From Chalara sp. BL73 (taxonomy: Eukaryota > Ascomycota > Leotiomycetes > Helotiales), in NCBI GenBank assembly GCA_918026815.1, contig CAKJVC010000014.1, forward strand, positions 1,116,001 through 1,180,000: a DNA stretch of 64,000 nt, written 5' to 3'. Below are positions 1 to 11,201 of this stretch, one piece after another. The notes under the pieces were generated by a model. It did not search any database and was not told the DNA's origin. It saw nothing but the letters and a program-made list of their open reading frames with translations. A program made the translations under genes and the position numbers. The stretch's first letter is position 1, and the number at the start of each line of letters is the position of its first letter.

Positions 1-1241
1 GAATGTAGATCTATGGTGGGCGCCAATCGTGTTTTTAGCATCCGCCTAAGCTAACTGTCATGATCTAGGGATGAAGTAGGCCAGCGCCAAGTAAACTTGG
101 TGAAACACACACAAACAGCATCATACAGCCAACCATCACCATATCAGGATATTAGTCAAGCAGTATGTAGCCTTCGGTCAAATGAAGTGGGACAGTCGGA
201 AATGGGCTCTTTCTAACAACAATTCTATAGCCTGCTTATTCGCCACTATCTGGCCCTCCTAGCTCTGGCTATCCGCATATTCCTGATCCCAATTATCAAC
301 AATCATACAGCCCCTATCAGCAGCAAGGCCCTCCGCAAATACAGTACGGGCAAAGTCAGCCACAACAATCAGGCCCTCCCGCATTATACTCACCTCCTGA
401 TCAATACCAACAGCAACCAAGAGGCTATGCTCCTCCCCCAAGTGGTGCTCAATACCCACCGTATCAGCCTGGACCTCCTCAGCCAGTCTACATTACAACT
501 GGTGCTATGATACACAGCATGCCGGCCGCTGTTCCGCCTCCCGGAATGTCTGCCTATAATCCTGGGCAAGGCTATTCAAGACTACCTGATCAATATTCTC
601 AGCAGCCACGAAACAGCGTCTCGCAAAGTCCACCTAGCGGAATGTTTACCCGAAACTTGATTGGTAGCTTGTCAGCGTCAGCTTTCCGTGTAAGGACCGA
701 CATTTCGCTTATATTCCCTTCCTTTCCAATCTAATATATTTGCTTCTTTTATGTCACGAAATACTGATCAAAAACACAGCTAACCGACCAAAATGATTTT
801 ATTGGTATCTGGTTTGTCCTGCAAGATCTCTCTGTCCGCACAGAGGGGATCTTCCGTCTACGGTTCTCATTCGTCAATGTCGGCGGTGCAGCGCCAGTCG
901 TTAAACCTGGCACCACACCACAGCTTCCACCAGGAGCGAGTATGGTCCCCATCAATACCGGCAGAGCACCAGTTCTCGCCTCGTGCTTTTCCCAGCCTTT
1001 CCAAGTATACTCCGCAAAGAAGTTCCCCGGTGTGGTGGAAAGCACGCAGTTGAGCAAAATGTTCGCCTCACAGGGGATCAAGATCCCGATCCGCAAGGAT
1101 GGAGTCAAAGATGGAAAGAATCGTGACGAGTAAGTGCTTTCAAAAAATTTGGGGCCTTAGTTATACCCTTGAACTCTCCCGTTTCGCGAGCCTCAAATGC
1201 TAATGCCGCAATGTTGTAGATATGCAGACGATGAGGACTGA
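1..1241 (+). CDS. velB: Velvet-family regulator VelB, 3' part (5' end outside window)
   Basis: This is the C-terminal part of the velvet-domain protein VelB, which with VeA and LaeA couples development to secondary metabolism and acts in the nucleus. The exons I read are 1-15, 69-162, 231-689, 780-1129 and 1220-1241, all joining in phase. The first exon encodes NVDLW and continues as DEVGQRQVNLVKH, the first velvet half. A long Pro/Gln/Tyr-rich linker (exon 3) then interrupts the velvet fold, as is typical of VelB. The fold resumes with MFTRNLIGSLSASAFR, GIWFVLQDLSVRTEG, FRLRFSFVNVG, APVLASCFS and VYSAKKFPGVVEST, and ends with GIKIPIRKDG and an acidic tail. The linker between the two velvet blocks separates VelB from VosA and VeA. 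The last coding exon is only 22 nt. The upstream promoter and start codon are not in the window. Confidence 0.93.
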
Positions 1242-1735
1242 TCGTCTTGCACTCACCGCCCAAGCCCGAGACTTTCCTGGCACCATAACCCAGAGGATAG
1301 GAGGGATTCGAGCCGTTGGCTCCATTAACTCCGCTTTTTAGTCTCTTTCTCTGTAAATGGCGTTTTTTTTTTCTTCATCGTTCCGAGACTGGTTTACTTG
1401 TGTTGTATGTTTGAGGTGGGCGGTCAGGCTCTTTTTGGTCTGTTGGGGTGGCAATTATTGGCTAAAGCTATAGATATCAATATATAACTGTGCACTAACT
1501 GATCTTTGGGTTGTATATGTGGTTTTCATGTTGGGGCCGGAAATTTAGGCACACACAAGATCTCCTTTCGTTACTTGAGTTCTTGGAAAGTCACCGGGAG
1601 AGGATCGTTAAAACTTGTGATACATTCCCTCTATAGTTCAACCTTTTCTTCTAGATCCCGTCTATAAGCTGTCCATCTCATCATATCCTGACTCCAGCAT
1701 AACATGTCATTCGCAGCAAAGGGTATATGTCAAGC
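1242..1735. other. Convergent intergenic region
   Basis: This is the shared 3' flank of velB (plus) and the ERD1-like gene (minus). It should hold both polyadenylation regions. I see a T-run near 1365 and no supported ORF or RNA gene. Confidence 0.6.
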
Positions 1736-3103
1736 TCAATCACTATCGTCCCTCCCGCTGCTATAATCTCCAAGCAATATGTCGTCCTGGCCCGGCGATC
1801 CGAGGCCCGCCTGCGTGGTGTTGCGAACCCACTCCGTTTCCACGCGGAAGAATATCCATATCCATCTCCTCACCACCTCTAGAAGCTCCATAAGGAAGAT
1901 ACCGGACTCGAAATCGGCGAAATGATCCAGGTGCGGCGAAAGCTTAAGCGACCAGGTGCACCGCAGGAGGAGATCGAGCACGATAACGACGTAATAGAAG
2001 TTTTTGGAGGGGAAGTAGAGCCGTGGCCGGAGGCCGTAGGCGTGCATGTGTGAGTTTCGCGAGGCCGAGAAGAGGCTGAGGTCCCAATCCTTGGCCACGT
2101 CCCAGTAGAAGGAGTAGAAGCTGTTTACGAAGACTGCCACAAGCCAGCAGCGATATAGGGCCGTCTCGGTAAGGCCTATGTCGTCGTGGTTCAGGCTGAG
2201 GTTGCGCTGCAACGCGGAAAAGATGATGACCGGGAAGGCGGAGGAATACTTCAGGGCGTTGGCCAGGTGTTGTCCGCCCCAGCCGTGGGAACCTATCCCG
2301 CCAGCACGTTTGTTGGAGGCACGTACGCGCAGGTATTCGATTATGCATTGGCGGAATCGGATGATGGATGGGATTGCGATGATGATGGGGACGAGGTATT
2401 GTCCACCACAGCCGCGGTCCGGTCGCTTGGTTGCAGAGCCATTGGTTTCGAAGAACATGCAGAGCGAGACGAATAGGTCCGCAACTACTTTTGCGTAGCT
2501 GGTCAACACATCTGCCAACAAGATATCTCCAAATTTTCCATCTTGTGCTTGCGCAATCCCGCCAATTGAGACGCGGCGAAGAATGGCAAGGAAGCGCACT
2601 CGCCCAGCTTGCGAGAATCGGCGAATTGGGAGGACGAAGATGGCGAAGAGGAGGCAGAGGAAGGATATGGGTAGGAAGTCGTAGTAGATGACAAGTGTAG
2701 GATTTCGATGGGAGAAAGCCCAGAAGATGAGGAGGGATACGGATAGAAAGATTGTAAGGAGGAGAGCGAGCCTATAGGTCGAGCGGTGGTGTGAGATGTC
2801 TGTTCGAGGGCTCGCGCGGTGAGGGTACTTTATGAGTGTTGGTACATCCTGGAGAAGTTATCAATATATAAATTTCCAGGGGGTTGACAAGCAAAAGATA
2901 GACGGCGCTCTTACAATTTTTGCCAACGCCAGATAATGCAGATTTACGCCCCATGCCCAAACGCCTACAAAGGTTAGTGACCACTTGGAGCATACAGAAG
3001 AATGAAGCTCACCTAAAACAAAAAGTAGAGCAACTCTGTAAGGTAGAGGCAGAGTACGACTGAAGGAGTCGAGCTCGGGCTCAACAGCTGGATCTCCATC
3101 CAT
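1736..3103 (-). CDS. ERD1: EXS-domain protein, Erd1-like
   Basis: This is a 417-aa multi-span membrane protein of the EXS family. Yeast Erd1 is a Golgi protein needed for ER-protein retention and for recycling phosphate and glycosyltransferases. Reading on the minus strand, the exons are 3103-3013, 2964-2915 and 2848-1736, and both introns keep phase. The N-terminus carries RTLPLPYRVALLFVLG then VWAWGVNLHYL, the hallmark start of Erd1 homologues, followed by several hydrophobic segments. The EXS signature FYSFYWDVAKDWDL lies near residues 291-304. No SPX domain precedes it, which argues for Erd1 over Syg1/Xpr1. The C-terminus is polar and acidic (GRDDSD). The gene is divergent from PEX10 across about 320 bp. 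The start is the ATG at 3103, the first in frame. Confidence 0.9.
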
Positions 3104-3422
3104 TGTTCACAGCCAATAAACCCGCATCGAATGGGTACCTTTAAGGAGTGACTGCAGTGAGTGAAGAAAGAATCTGAGGAGAAGTGAAGTGTCGTATATA
3201 CTGAACAACGTGCCTAGGTACCCTTTTTAGACGACTGCGACGATTTGGAAAGCCACAATTCTAACATCAGCCACACCAGCCGGAAAGGGGTTAGTCGCAG
3301 ATCTTTTGGAAGCCGAGGTCCCCCAGCCAGTCCAAATATTGATCGTGGTGATGCTTTAGTAACCGCGTTGCAAACTTATTTCTTCAGGTTCAGGCTCAAC
3401 GTTGGCATTGCGAAGTTCAGAA
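3104..3422. promoter_or_regulatory. Bidirectional promoter between ERD1-like and PEX10
   Basis: This 319-bp gap separates two divergent start codons (3103 minus, 3423 plus), so both promoters and 5' UTRs must lie within it or overlap the neighbours. I see no single striking operator. Confidence 0.55.
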
Positions 3423-4538
3423 ATGGCAGATCATGTAGTCGACAAGCCATCTTCAGCTACACCATCATACAACTATCCTTTCGCGGCTGCACCAGACATC
3501 ATCCGCTCTCACCAAAAAGATGTTTATTTTGAAGGTGTCTTGCTAAACCACCTCTCTAACCTGCTGCGTCGTCTCTATGGAGCACGTTTCCTTCATACAT
3601 ACACAACCGAAGCGCGAACTTTCTCTGAATTACTATACTTGGGCCTTACTACGTTCATTGGAAATAGAACACTTGGGGAGGAATACTGCGACATAATCCA
3701 GATCGAGGATGATACCCTCAAACTACCGGCGATAGCCCGGCGGGCAGCATATATCCTGACTTCGATTCTATTGCCATATTCGCTGAATCGCATACTGCCA
3801 TCATTTAGAACACGAATACGAGCCAAGTTAGAAAGCAATCTTCGCAAACTAAGACGCCAAAAGCAACAAATGTCATATTCCTATAGATTTCAGTCATACA
3901 TTCTCACCCATCTTGCGACCATTACATCTCCATCGCCGCTTCATGCCCTCACCCTCACGATTTTCTATTTTACCGGATCATACTATCAACTCTCTAAGCG
4001 TATCTGGGGACTGCGCTATATCTTCACGAAACGAATTGGAGAAAGCGAAGCAAGAGATGGGTATGAAGTTCTGGGTGTGCTGTTGGTGCTCCAGATTACC
4101 GTTCAAGGATGGCTACACCTGCAGTCAACGCTTCAAAGTCAGGTTCCTGCAAACACAGGACAATTAATGGGCGGCTCTGCTATGCTTGAAGGTGGGGTAG
4201 AGGTGTCCCTTGATCCGACAGCTTTCAGTGCGAACAACGAATTACTTATAGAATCATCCGCCCCACGATCTGCTTCAGACATTGGGAAAGTTACACACAC
4301 AGAGGTTTTGGACAACCCACGGTACGACTTACGAGATAATGAGACAACGATGGGATACATAAAGGGGCAGAACAGGAAATGCACACTTTGTTTGGAAGGG
4401 TTGAAGGATCCGAGCGCGGCAGGATGTGGGCACATATTTTGCTGGGAGTGCATCGCGGAATGGGTTCGAGAGAAGCCAGAATGTCCGCTTTGCAGAAGGG
4501 ATGTGGGCATAAGTCATATCCTGCCGCTTAGAGTTTAG
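3423..4538 (+). CDS. PEX10: Peroxisomal RING E3 ligase Pex10
   Basis: This intronless 371-aa protein is the peroxin Pex10, a RING subunit of the Pex2-Pex10-Pex12 retrotranslocation channel that ubiquitinates the import receptor Pex5. The N-terminal half matches the Pex2/Pex12 membrane domain, with segments such as PFAAAPDIIRSHQKDVYF and LYLGLTTFIGNRTLGEEYCD. The C-terminus is a C3HC4 RING finger, residues about 320-357: CTLC, then CGHIFCWEC, then CPLC, followed by a short hydrophobic tail (ISHILPLRV). I chose the ATG at 3423 because the longer open frame upstream begins with TTG and has no earlier ATG. Length and domain order are normal for the family. Confidence 0.95.
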   Translation: MADHVVDKPSSATPSYNYPFAAAPDIIRSHQKDVYFEGVLLNHLSNLLRRLYGARFLHTYTTEARTFSELLYLGLTTFIGNRTLGEEYCDIIQIEDDTLKLPAIARRAAYILTSILLPYSLNRILPSFRTRIRAKLESNLRKLRRQKQQMSYSYRFQSYILTHLATITSPSPLHALTLTIFYFTGSYYQLSKRIWGLRYIFTKRIGESEARDGYEVLGVLLVLQITVQGWLHLQSTLQSQVPANTGQLMGGSAMLEGGVEVSLDPTAFSANNELLIESSAPRSASDIGKVTHTEVLDNPRYDLRDNETTMGYIKGQNRKCTLCLEGLKDPSAAGCGHIFCWECIAEWVREKPECPLCRRDVGISHILPLRV

Positions 4539-7500
4539 TATTGAGAATAATGTAGGAGAATGTATTAGATACCCAAAACTCTCTTCGTGTCATCTTATAT
4601 TAATCGGTATCATGTTTCTCATGATATCACTTCCTGCTCCGGTCAAGGGGACAATCGAGCTCCTGGTCACTTTTGTTTCGAATAAAAACCGGTTTCAAAA
4701 GATGTCCTTCAACCTGCACAACTCGAGCATTCGAGCATGTTCAAGCATCTGTTGAGAGCTACAAGCCCTTACTCGGTCCCCATCTGGCCCCAGAATGGAG
4801 ATATAAGACCTTAATTGCTAACATCATCTTGACAAATACCATTCAACTCGTACGGAGGAGGCGAGAGGCTTAGAGAGATTGTGAAAGTGATCATATTCTA
4901 AGTCTTTATGATGATAGACAAGCATGGTGGGCTTGAAACTCTATATTTTTGATCTCACCAGAACTATCTCTCTCCATGAAGATTTGCGTCACCCAGTTTG
5001 AACTTTCATTGCCTTTGCTGTCAGGCTACTTGCCGTTGCCAATGCCTTAACCAGGACAATGCACTCTTTTTTGCACTTCTTTAACAATTTGTGTTGCAGA
5101 CTTAGACCCATAGTGGCCCTCCTACCTCAATTTTGCCAGTGAACATCTCTTTCCAACCCAACCTATCCTCAAAGTCTCACTACCTAACCAGAGGAGTGAA
5201 CTATCGGCTTACTGTAAAGAAAGTAGAGAGGAACTAATTACTTGGCTTTTATAGAATTAGATATTAAAAAGAAAGTTTATTTATTTATTTTACTAGGAAA
5301 TAGAATACTGTCTTGTATCTGCTTGATATTTTGAATCTGTTACGGATGAATAACCTAAGCTTATAACTTTTATCGCTGGAGAAAAATATAAACTGCCAGA
5401 GTTGTGATTAGGTTCTCTAATAACTCAAAAACTTCCACCTTTAGAGACCATGAAAAGCATTTAATGTAAGTATACAATACTACTAATTCGAAGCCATGCG
5501 GTCGTGAGTAAGTGCTTTCATTTCTTGCAAACCTTGCAACTCCTCTTGAGCGGTTGCTTGGAACTATGCTGTATGTTAAATGTCAGCCTCGGATGTTCTG
5601 TTGTCAGGTGAGTTGTTTTTATCATTTTCTCCTCGTTGTCTTCTACATGCATGCAAGCACATGGTAAGATCTATTGTATCATGGATTCCCAGTTGTATTT
5701 CTTCTTGTTAACTGTACGGCGACTTCGGGGCTTAAATTGAGTTACCTCACGGAGTCAAAACCGGTGCGTTTGCAACCGCTTTCATGAAATCCATTGCAAA
5801 TATCGTTTTCTTGTATGCAAGAGACAAAATGGACCTATTTTATAGTTGAGATTTCGCGCTAGCACGTTGGTTGCGATACTTGTCAACATAAAGCAAAAAT
5901 ATCACCGCTAAAACTGGTGTTTCTGAGGGAAGAGCGGGAGCTGAAATACCATAGCAAAGGATATCTATGATATACAGTAGAACCTCTGAAAGTAGAGTAA
6001 AGTGAATAACCAGAGGGGTAAAAGATACGAAACAGCAATATACAGGTCGAAAAATTGAACTGAGGAATTACTCGCTATAAAATATGTTGATAGATGTGAG
6101 CATATAATACTTCAATACAGTTCTATAACCTGCAACCTTCCTAACTTTTGCTCTTTAGAGAAAAAGTAGATGAATCCATCTGTGAAGATGTTGTAGCAAG
6201 ATGAAGGGTAGACTTTCGTGTTACTAAAGAATATAACTAACTTTTTTTTCATTTATGAACATGAGCCTTATATGAAACATTGGCATTCCTGTTCCACTGC
6301 AGCCATCCCTTCTAAAATTTTGTTGTCACCACAGTTTACATTGCCTCCACACACTCAGGCATGTGAGATTTATACTTATTACTTTAACCATGTTCAGATT
6401 TTGATTGAAAAGATGTTCAAAATATAACAAACTCAAACCCCCTGCTTTAGTTTCATCTCTCATTCATTAAGCGACAAATAGCTACAATACTTCTTCTTGG
6501 ATCTGGTCTATTTGGAGGATGTGAGAAATTAACAGTCTCCTTCCAAATATGTTAGGAAAGTAGTGTTTGCTAATGCTTTGACAATGCGTGGTTCAGCAGG
6601 TGACAGTACTGTTATATTCTCAAGCTAAAGATTTACAAACAATTTGAATTGGCTTTCAGGCTTTGGATTTTAATATTTTTTGGAGGAAAGTGTGATATCT
6701 TTCCTTTCTAAGCTTTTCCAAATGACGGCAACGCTTGCCACGTATCGACAGAATTGGACAATCAGAAGTGTGTAGAGCCCTATAATGTGCATTTTTTCTG
6801 GCGAAAGCAGACGTTGACCCCATCCATTTCTTTTCCTTTTCTTATTCAGAATAGAATATTCAAATGACGAAATAGAATATTCCCATCACTTTCTCTGTCA
6901 TTCCACTTATTGTTGTCCAATTATTTCATTTTGTGTTTGTCCAGGTGTAAGACGATTACCCGAGCCGGGCGTTTGCCGATCTCGGAACTCAAACATCTAC
7001 AGCCGGCTAGCCGAGCCGAGACATTCACACAATGTCCTTCGAGATAGAGAACTACAAAAACTAAGTTATAGATCTAGAAGCCGAATATTTTCCGGGGAGT
7101 GATTACCTTGGTAACCATTTGCCTATGAAGCACTGTTACAATACAACTCCAGCTGTGAGGGCCACATCCCAAACCTGTCAAGGGCCAATGAGCATGCACT
7201 TTAGCCGCTAGAGAGGATAGTTTGGTCCACCTTTTGTTATACTCGAGTTCGGAGCAGCAGTTACGTCTATTGTCGTAGACAAATAATGGAAAGGATAGAT
7301 CGTGCTTCAGTTTTTGGGGCTGGTTTGAGTATTCATGGAGTTGTGGAAACTTGACCATTTCAGCTCGGCTTTGAAGCTGTTGGAATATATGAGTCCTGAG
7401 ACTTCCTCCTGAACATTTCCCTCCTACTTTAGATAGTAATAGGCGGCTGTTAGATTTAGCATGGTATCCTGGTCCCCAATTAATTTACTCCTGAGCTTGG

Positions 7501-7746
7501 GAATGGACAGGGTAGTCCAGATCCGAAGTTCGCGCTTATAACACCTTTGTCGAAGCTTCGTTTACAGGTTCTCACACGCCAAATTATTTATGTGAAACTT
7601 CATGTTGGTGTTGAAATTAAACTCGGGCCATGCGTCCTAAGTTGTAAACGCCGCAAATACGCCTCAATCTAAGTAGCACACAATAAATCTTGTACAAAAG
7701 CGTATGTGACTCGTGTCTTGTATTTTCATTTTTTGTGCCTGCAGCA
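4539..7746. other. Long gene-free, AT-rich intergenic region
   Basis: This is 3.2 kb with no supported coding sequence. The six frames hold only short ORFs without family resemblance or splice-linked partners. AT-rich stretches lie around 5220-5420 and 5950-6450. One transposon-end-like motif at 5975 is reported in the findings. Confidence 0.5.
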
Positions 7747-8807
7747 ATGTCGCTTGCCTATCTGTTTCTTACGGTCTGCAGCTTCAATACTGCTGTTATC
7801 TTTGCACAGTCGCTGAATGCAAGCTGGCAGTTTCCCGTTGCTGATGGACTCATTATCAATACCATAGACACCATAGTCTTGCAATGGACATCTGATTTCG
7901 CTGAGGCATGGATTCACATGTGGTGTCAGAATGGGGAGGTTGGTAATAATGTTGTCTTGGGTTAGTCTGACAAACCACATTTTTATTGTATTTTGTTAAA
8001 CTAGTGGAAAATCTAATTAAAATGTTACTCATAGGGAGCACCACGGAGGTCAATCCCATCGGTACATATGCATATATCATATCTAAAGACAGCCCCAGTG
8101 TGCGGGTCTTTCCTGTTGCGTGTCATGCGCAACTGGTCGCTCAACCAAACGGAAATGGCGTTGATTCCCCAGTAGGAGTAACCTTCGTCTCGATTTCTGA
8201 TGCTCCCGCAAAGACTTTTTCGTTCAAGGCAGCTCAACTCTCTACAATTGGCGTCACTGCAACTACAGTCATTTCAGCTCCGCAAGCCTCCGCCCAAGTG
8301 CCCACAGACCCTTTGTCTTCGCCCACGCTTACAAATCCGTTATCGTCAAGTTTTACCTCTGGCTTAACAAGTGGCAATATATCTTCGCCAACGTCTATCT
8401 CTTCAGAAATGCGAGCCGTTACATCGGGACTTGTTTCACCATCGCCCACGAATGCTGGAAGCCTCTTAAAAGCACAGGAGAAGGGTGGGCTTGCAGTCAA
8501 AATCAAAGTGACGATCGCAGTCGTGTCTGTGGCAGTGGGATTGTTTATCACAGGTTTCGTGGTGTGGTGTGTACGAAGACGACAGAGCAGGCTAGGGGTC
8601 CCTGAACTAGATGGAAATGCACATTTGGGCCCATACGGCGCTCCGAAATATGGCAGACATGAGCTTGAAGATGAAGAAAGAAGAAAACATGAGCTTGAAG
8701 CCTCTCCCAGCAGAGTAGAGTTGGAGAGTGAGCCTGTGCGGCACGAACTGCCAGTTAACTCACCGAAAATGATACCCACTAAGAGTGATCTGCCAAAACG
8801 GATCTGA
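7747..8807 (+). CDS. Type I single-span membrane protein with secreted ectodomain
   Basis: This 328-aa protein is read from exons 7747-7960 and 8035-8807, joined in phase 1. It begins with a signal peptide (MSLAYLFLTVCSF, then a hydrophobic core ending near VIFAQS). A compact ectodomain follows with WQFPVADG, IVLQWTSDF and WIHMWCQ, then a Ser/Thr/Pro-rich stalk. A transmembrane helix at about residues 230-252 (ITGFVVWCV at its end) is followed by basic residues RRRQSR and an acidic cytoplasmic tail with repeated HELE units. The layout resembles fungal Mid2/Wsc-like surface proteins and related proteins with an Ig-like QW-type ectodomain. I infer a cell-surface role and do not recognise a named orthologue. 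The start is the ATG at 7747, placed just before the signal peptide. Confidence 0.8.
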
Positions 8808-9465
8808 GGCATCGCTAGCATGTGTGAAGAAGGGCTAGCTTCGGCGAAGAGGCGAACAGCACCCATTTACACGGCCTTGTAGGACAGGGTCTCATGATCA
8901 TGAACTACTGAGCCAGAGACACACTAGGGGAAAGAAAATCTTAAAACCACGATTTTATTGTTTATCGCCGATAGATCTGCCAATGGGACGTGAGCTTAGC
9001 AAAAAAGGCAATGGTTTTCAAAGGAAGACGCAACCTTTATCACGAAACAGAGATCCAACGCAAAGCTCTAGAACTATGCTCCTCAAAGAAAGAAACTCTG
9101 ATTCTTGTGCAAGTCATCAGTCTTTGCTCAAGTACAGTACAGTATCTCACCAGCATAGAATGCGAAGACCATTGTGGTCACTAGTGTCTTTTTGCTTAAC
9201 TGGCAACCTCGAGGAATACCTCACAAAGAAATCTCAGCAAGCTCCTTCAGCTCCCACCCAAGTCCCTTTTCAATTTCATTGGCAACAATGATAAAAGATA
9301 TGGAAGAACCCTTGACAAAATGCTACTTCCGGTGTTAACAATGGCTACCAACAAAGGACCGGCAATGCCAGTGATGCTCCTCGAAGATCTCGAGTTCCGG
9401 CGTAGGCCCAATATGTATTTTCGCATGCGCGGGTATCTCTAAGCTAGCAATATTCTTATGTCAGC
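8808..9465. other. Intergenic region
   Basis: This region separates the membrane protein from the Cys/His-rich gene. A 102-codon open frame at 8983-9291 has no recognisable domain, signal or splice partner, and I do not call it a gene. Confidence 0.5.
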
Positions 9466-10267
9466 ATGAAGAGGCATCATTGCCCAGGAGAGAGCGGCCG
9501 GGTCGGCAGAGCAACTGGCATGACTTCTTGCCGGTCATCGCCTGACAACCTCCCGTATTGTGGAGCGCACCAATGGTTTTGCCGAATCCACGAAATTGCT
9601 GTCATGAAGGAGCGGCTCTGTCCAGCTTGCATAGCTAAGGAGAAAGCCAAGTAAGTTTTCTCAGACATAGTGCTGATGCTCGGTCACTGACTGAGTATGG
9701 CAGTGAAAAAAGGAGGAGAGAACAAGAAGATAGGGACAAGAAAGATAGAGGTAAAAGGGGTGGCGGAGGTGCGGGCGGTACTGGATCGTCTGGAAAGGGC
9801 GGAATGGGTGGAAAGGGAGGAGGTAAAAAGGCTGAAAACTCATCCGGCAAGAGGAGGACGTGGACCAAGAAGAGGGATTTAGTAAAGAAGCAAAAGCGTC
9901 CGCCTACCGCTGTTGTAAGGTCGAGTAGATCCGGTGTGATTCTCAACTTCAGTCCGAAAAACGTAAGTATACCACCTACTTCACTCGTCCCTTTCCATGG
10001 TTCTGAATATTTCTTATCGTCTAAGACATGAGCCAAGAGACGGTCAGACGGACGTCGCCAAGAACTATTGGCAACTCGGCTTTCATATCCTAAGATCTTC
10101 CTTGGAAAGCGTACTGACTCAGATGCGAACAGTGGCAACAACTTGTGGACAATCTTACAAAAGACGACGTGTACGCGATCATGGACAACATAGACTTTGT
10201 TGGCAAACCAGATATGTTTCGTACCTTGTTTCCGCCAACAACTGGTTTTTGGAATACTTCGACGTAA
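9466..10267 (+). CDS. Small Cys/His-rich unknown protein with basic Gly/Lys-rich region
   Basis: The reading frame starts at 9466 with a compact Cys/His-rich module (RHHCPGES, TSCRSS, LPYCGAHQWFC, RIHE, LCPACIAKEKA) that looks zinc-binding. Exon 1 is 9466-9650 and exon 2 begins at 9704 in phase, encoding a charged, Gly/Lys-rich stretch (EKRRREQEDRDKK, then GGKGGGKK). The 3' end is less certain. A frame reading EQWQQLVDNLTKDDVYAIMD and then FVGKPDMFRTLFPPTTGFW, ending at the TAA at 10265-10267, looks coding. It can be joined in phase only from a weak donor near 9920 (AAG|GTCGAG) to the acceptor at 10122. If the stronger-looking donor at 9963 is used the phase fails. I do not recognise the family. 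Confidence 0.55.
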
Positions 10268-11201
10268 ACAGTTGGAAGACAACGATACTTGAGTTTTGGT
10301 TGCTGCGTAGGCATAACGGTTGAGGATGGGCCAGAAATATTCTGGCTCTGCGGCAGGGGTTGGGAAATTCGTGTATGGTTTCGAAGCTCGGAATTATATA
10401 GTTTATCTATGCGTTTCACGAGTCAGCACTAGCTTTTCCAGCTTGGCTTATAGGATTTTGTATGGATGTTGCGGTTGATGCCTACCACATCAAGGAGCTA
10501 ATGCCAGTCAACTAATGTCATTGAATTCATAAGTAGCCTGCGAGATCCATGTCTTACCTCCAAAACAATTTTCTCGAACTCTACCATTTCTTCATCCTAT
10601 ATCCTATATCCTATATCTTATATCCTAGATCCCAAGCTTCATATGCACAATGATCGACGGTGTGCATAAGCTTACAGCTCTTATACTAGAAGGACATTGA
10701 AGGGGTGAGACGATTCTGCAACCGGCTAGTGCATAGCTCGGGGTAGGGGTATTTTGTTGGGAAGAGGTATCCGTTGATGCACGAGACAGGTCACTAGCTG
10801 AAAGGTGTTTGCAGAAACGACGCACAGTAACTGTCTGTCTTTGGGAGAAGGTACGTTGGTTATACTATTACAGATGCCCTGGGATTAGGTATTGCTGAGT
10901 GCCACGTAGGAAGGCGAGGTATGTGACTAGCCTGGAATCATAGGATTGAAGCTGGGAGATCTCCTTCAGCTGAACTCTGTGAATTAAACAATGCTGGGTC
11001 CAATGGGAAAGGGCGGGGAAATGGGATAATGACCGTGAACTACCTTCACATGAAGGAGGGTTGTAAGGTAAGAAACATATAATATTGGGTTTGCCTTCCA
11101 CTTTGCTAAAAGTCGCCGAGAGTGACATGCATTCATGTACCATATTACCATCGAACATATCATCCATAACCTGGAGCCCGTAGTCTGAAGTTCAGAGCTC
11201 A
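10268..11201. other. Intergenic region
   Basis: This lies between the 3' ends of the Cys/His-rich gene and the FAP1-like gene. It contains one short tandem repeat (10594-10629) and no supported gene. Confidence 0.5.
10594..10629. repeat. Short tandem repeat, 7-bp unit ATCCTAT
   Basis: About five consecutive copies of ATCCTAT are present, with point changes in the later copies. It lies in intergenic DNA and is probably a simple microsatellite. Confidence 0.85.

Noticed and set aside
1297..1330. tRNA T-arm-like string GGATTCGAGCC
   Set aside because: No acceptor stem, D-arm or anticodon arm can be paired around it on either strand.
2178..2691. Overlapping plus-strand frames of 86-106 codons
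   Set aside because: They are shadows of the ERD1-like gene on the minus strand.
8234..8866. 210-codon minus-strand open frame
   Set aside because: It lies antisense to the membrane-protein exon and reads as the Ser-rich mirror of that gene's composition, with no domain.
9635..10282. 215-codon minus-strand open frame
   Set aside because: It is antisense to the Cys/His-rich gene; its Pro-rich stretch is the complement of the Gly/Lys-rich coding repeat.
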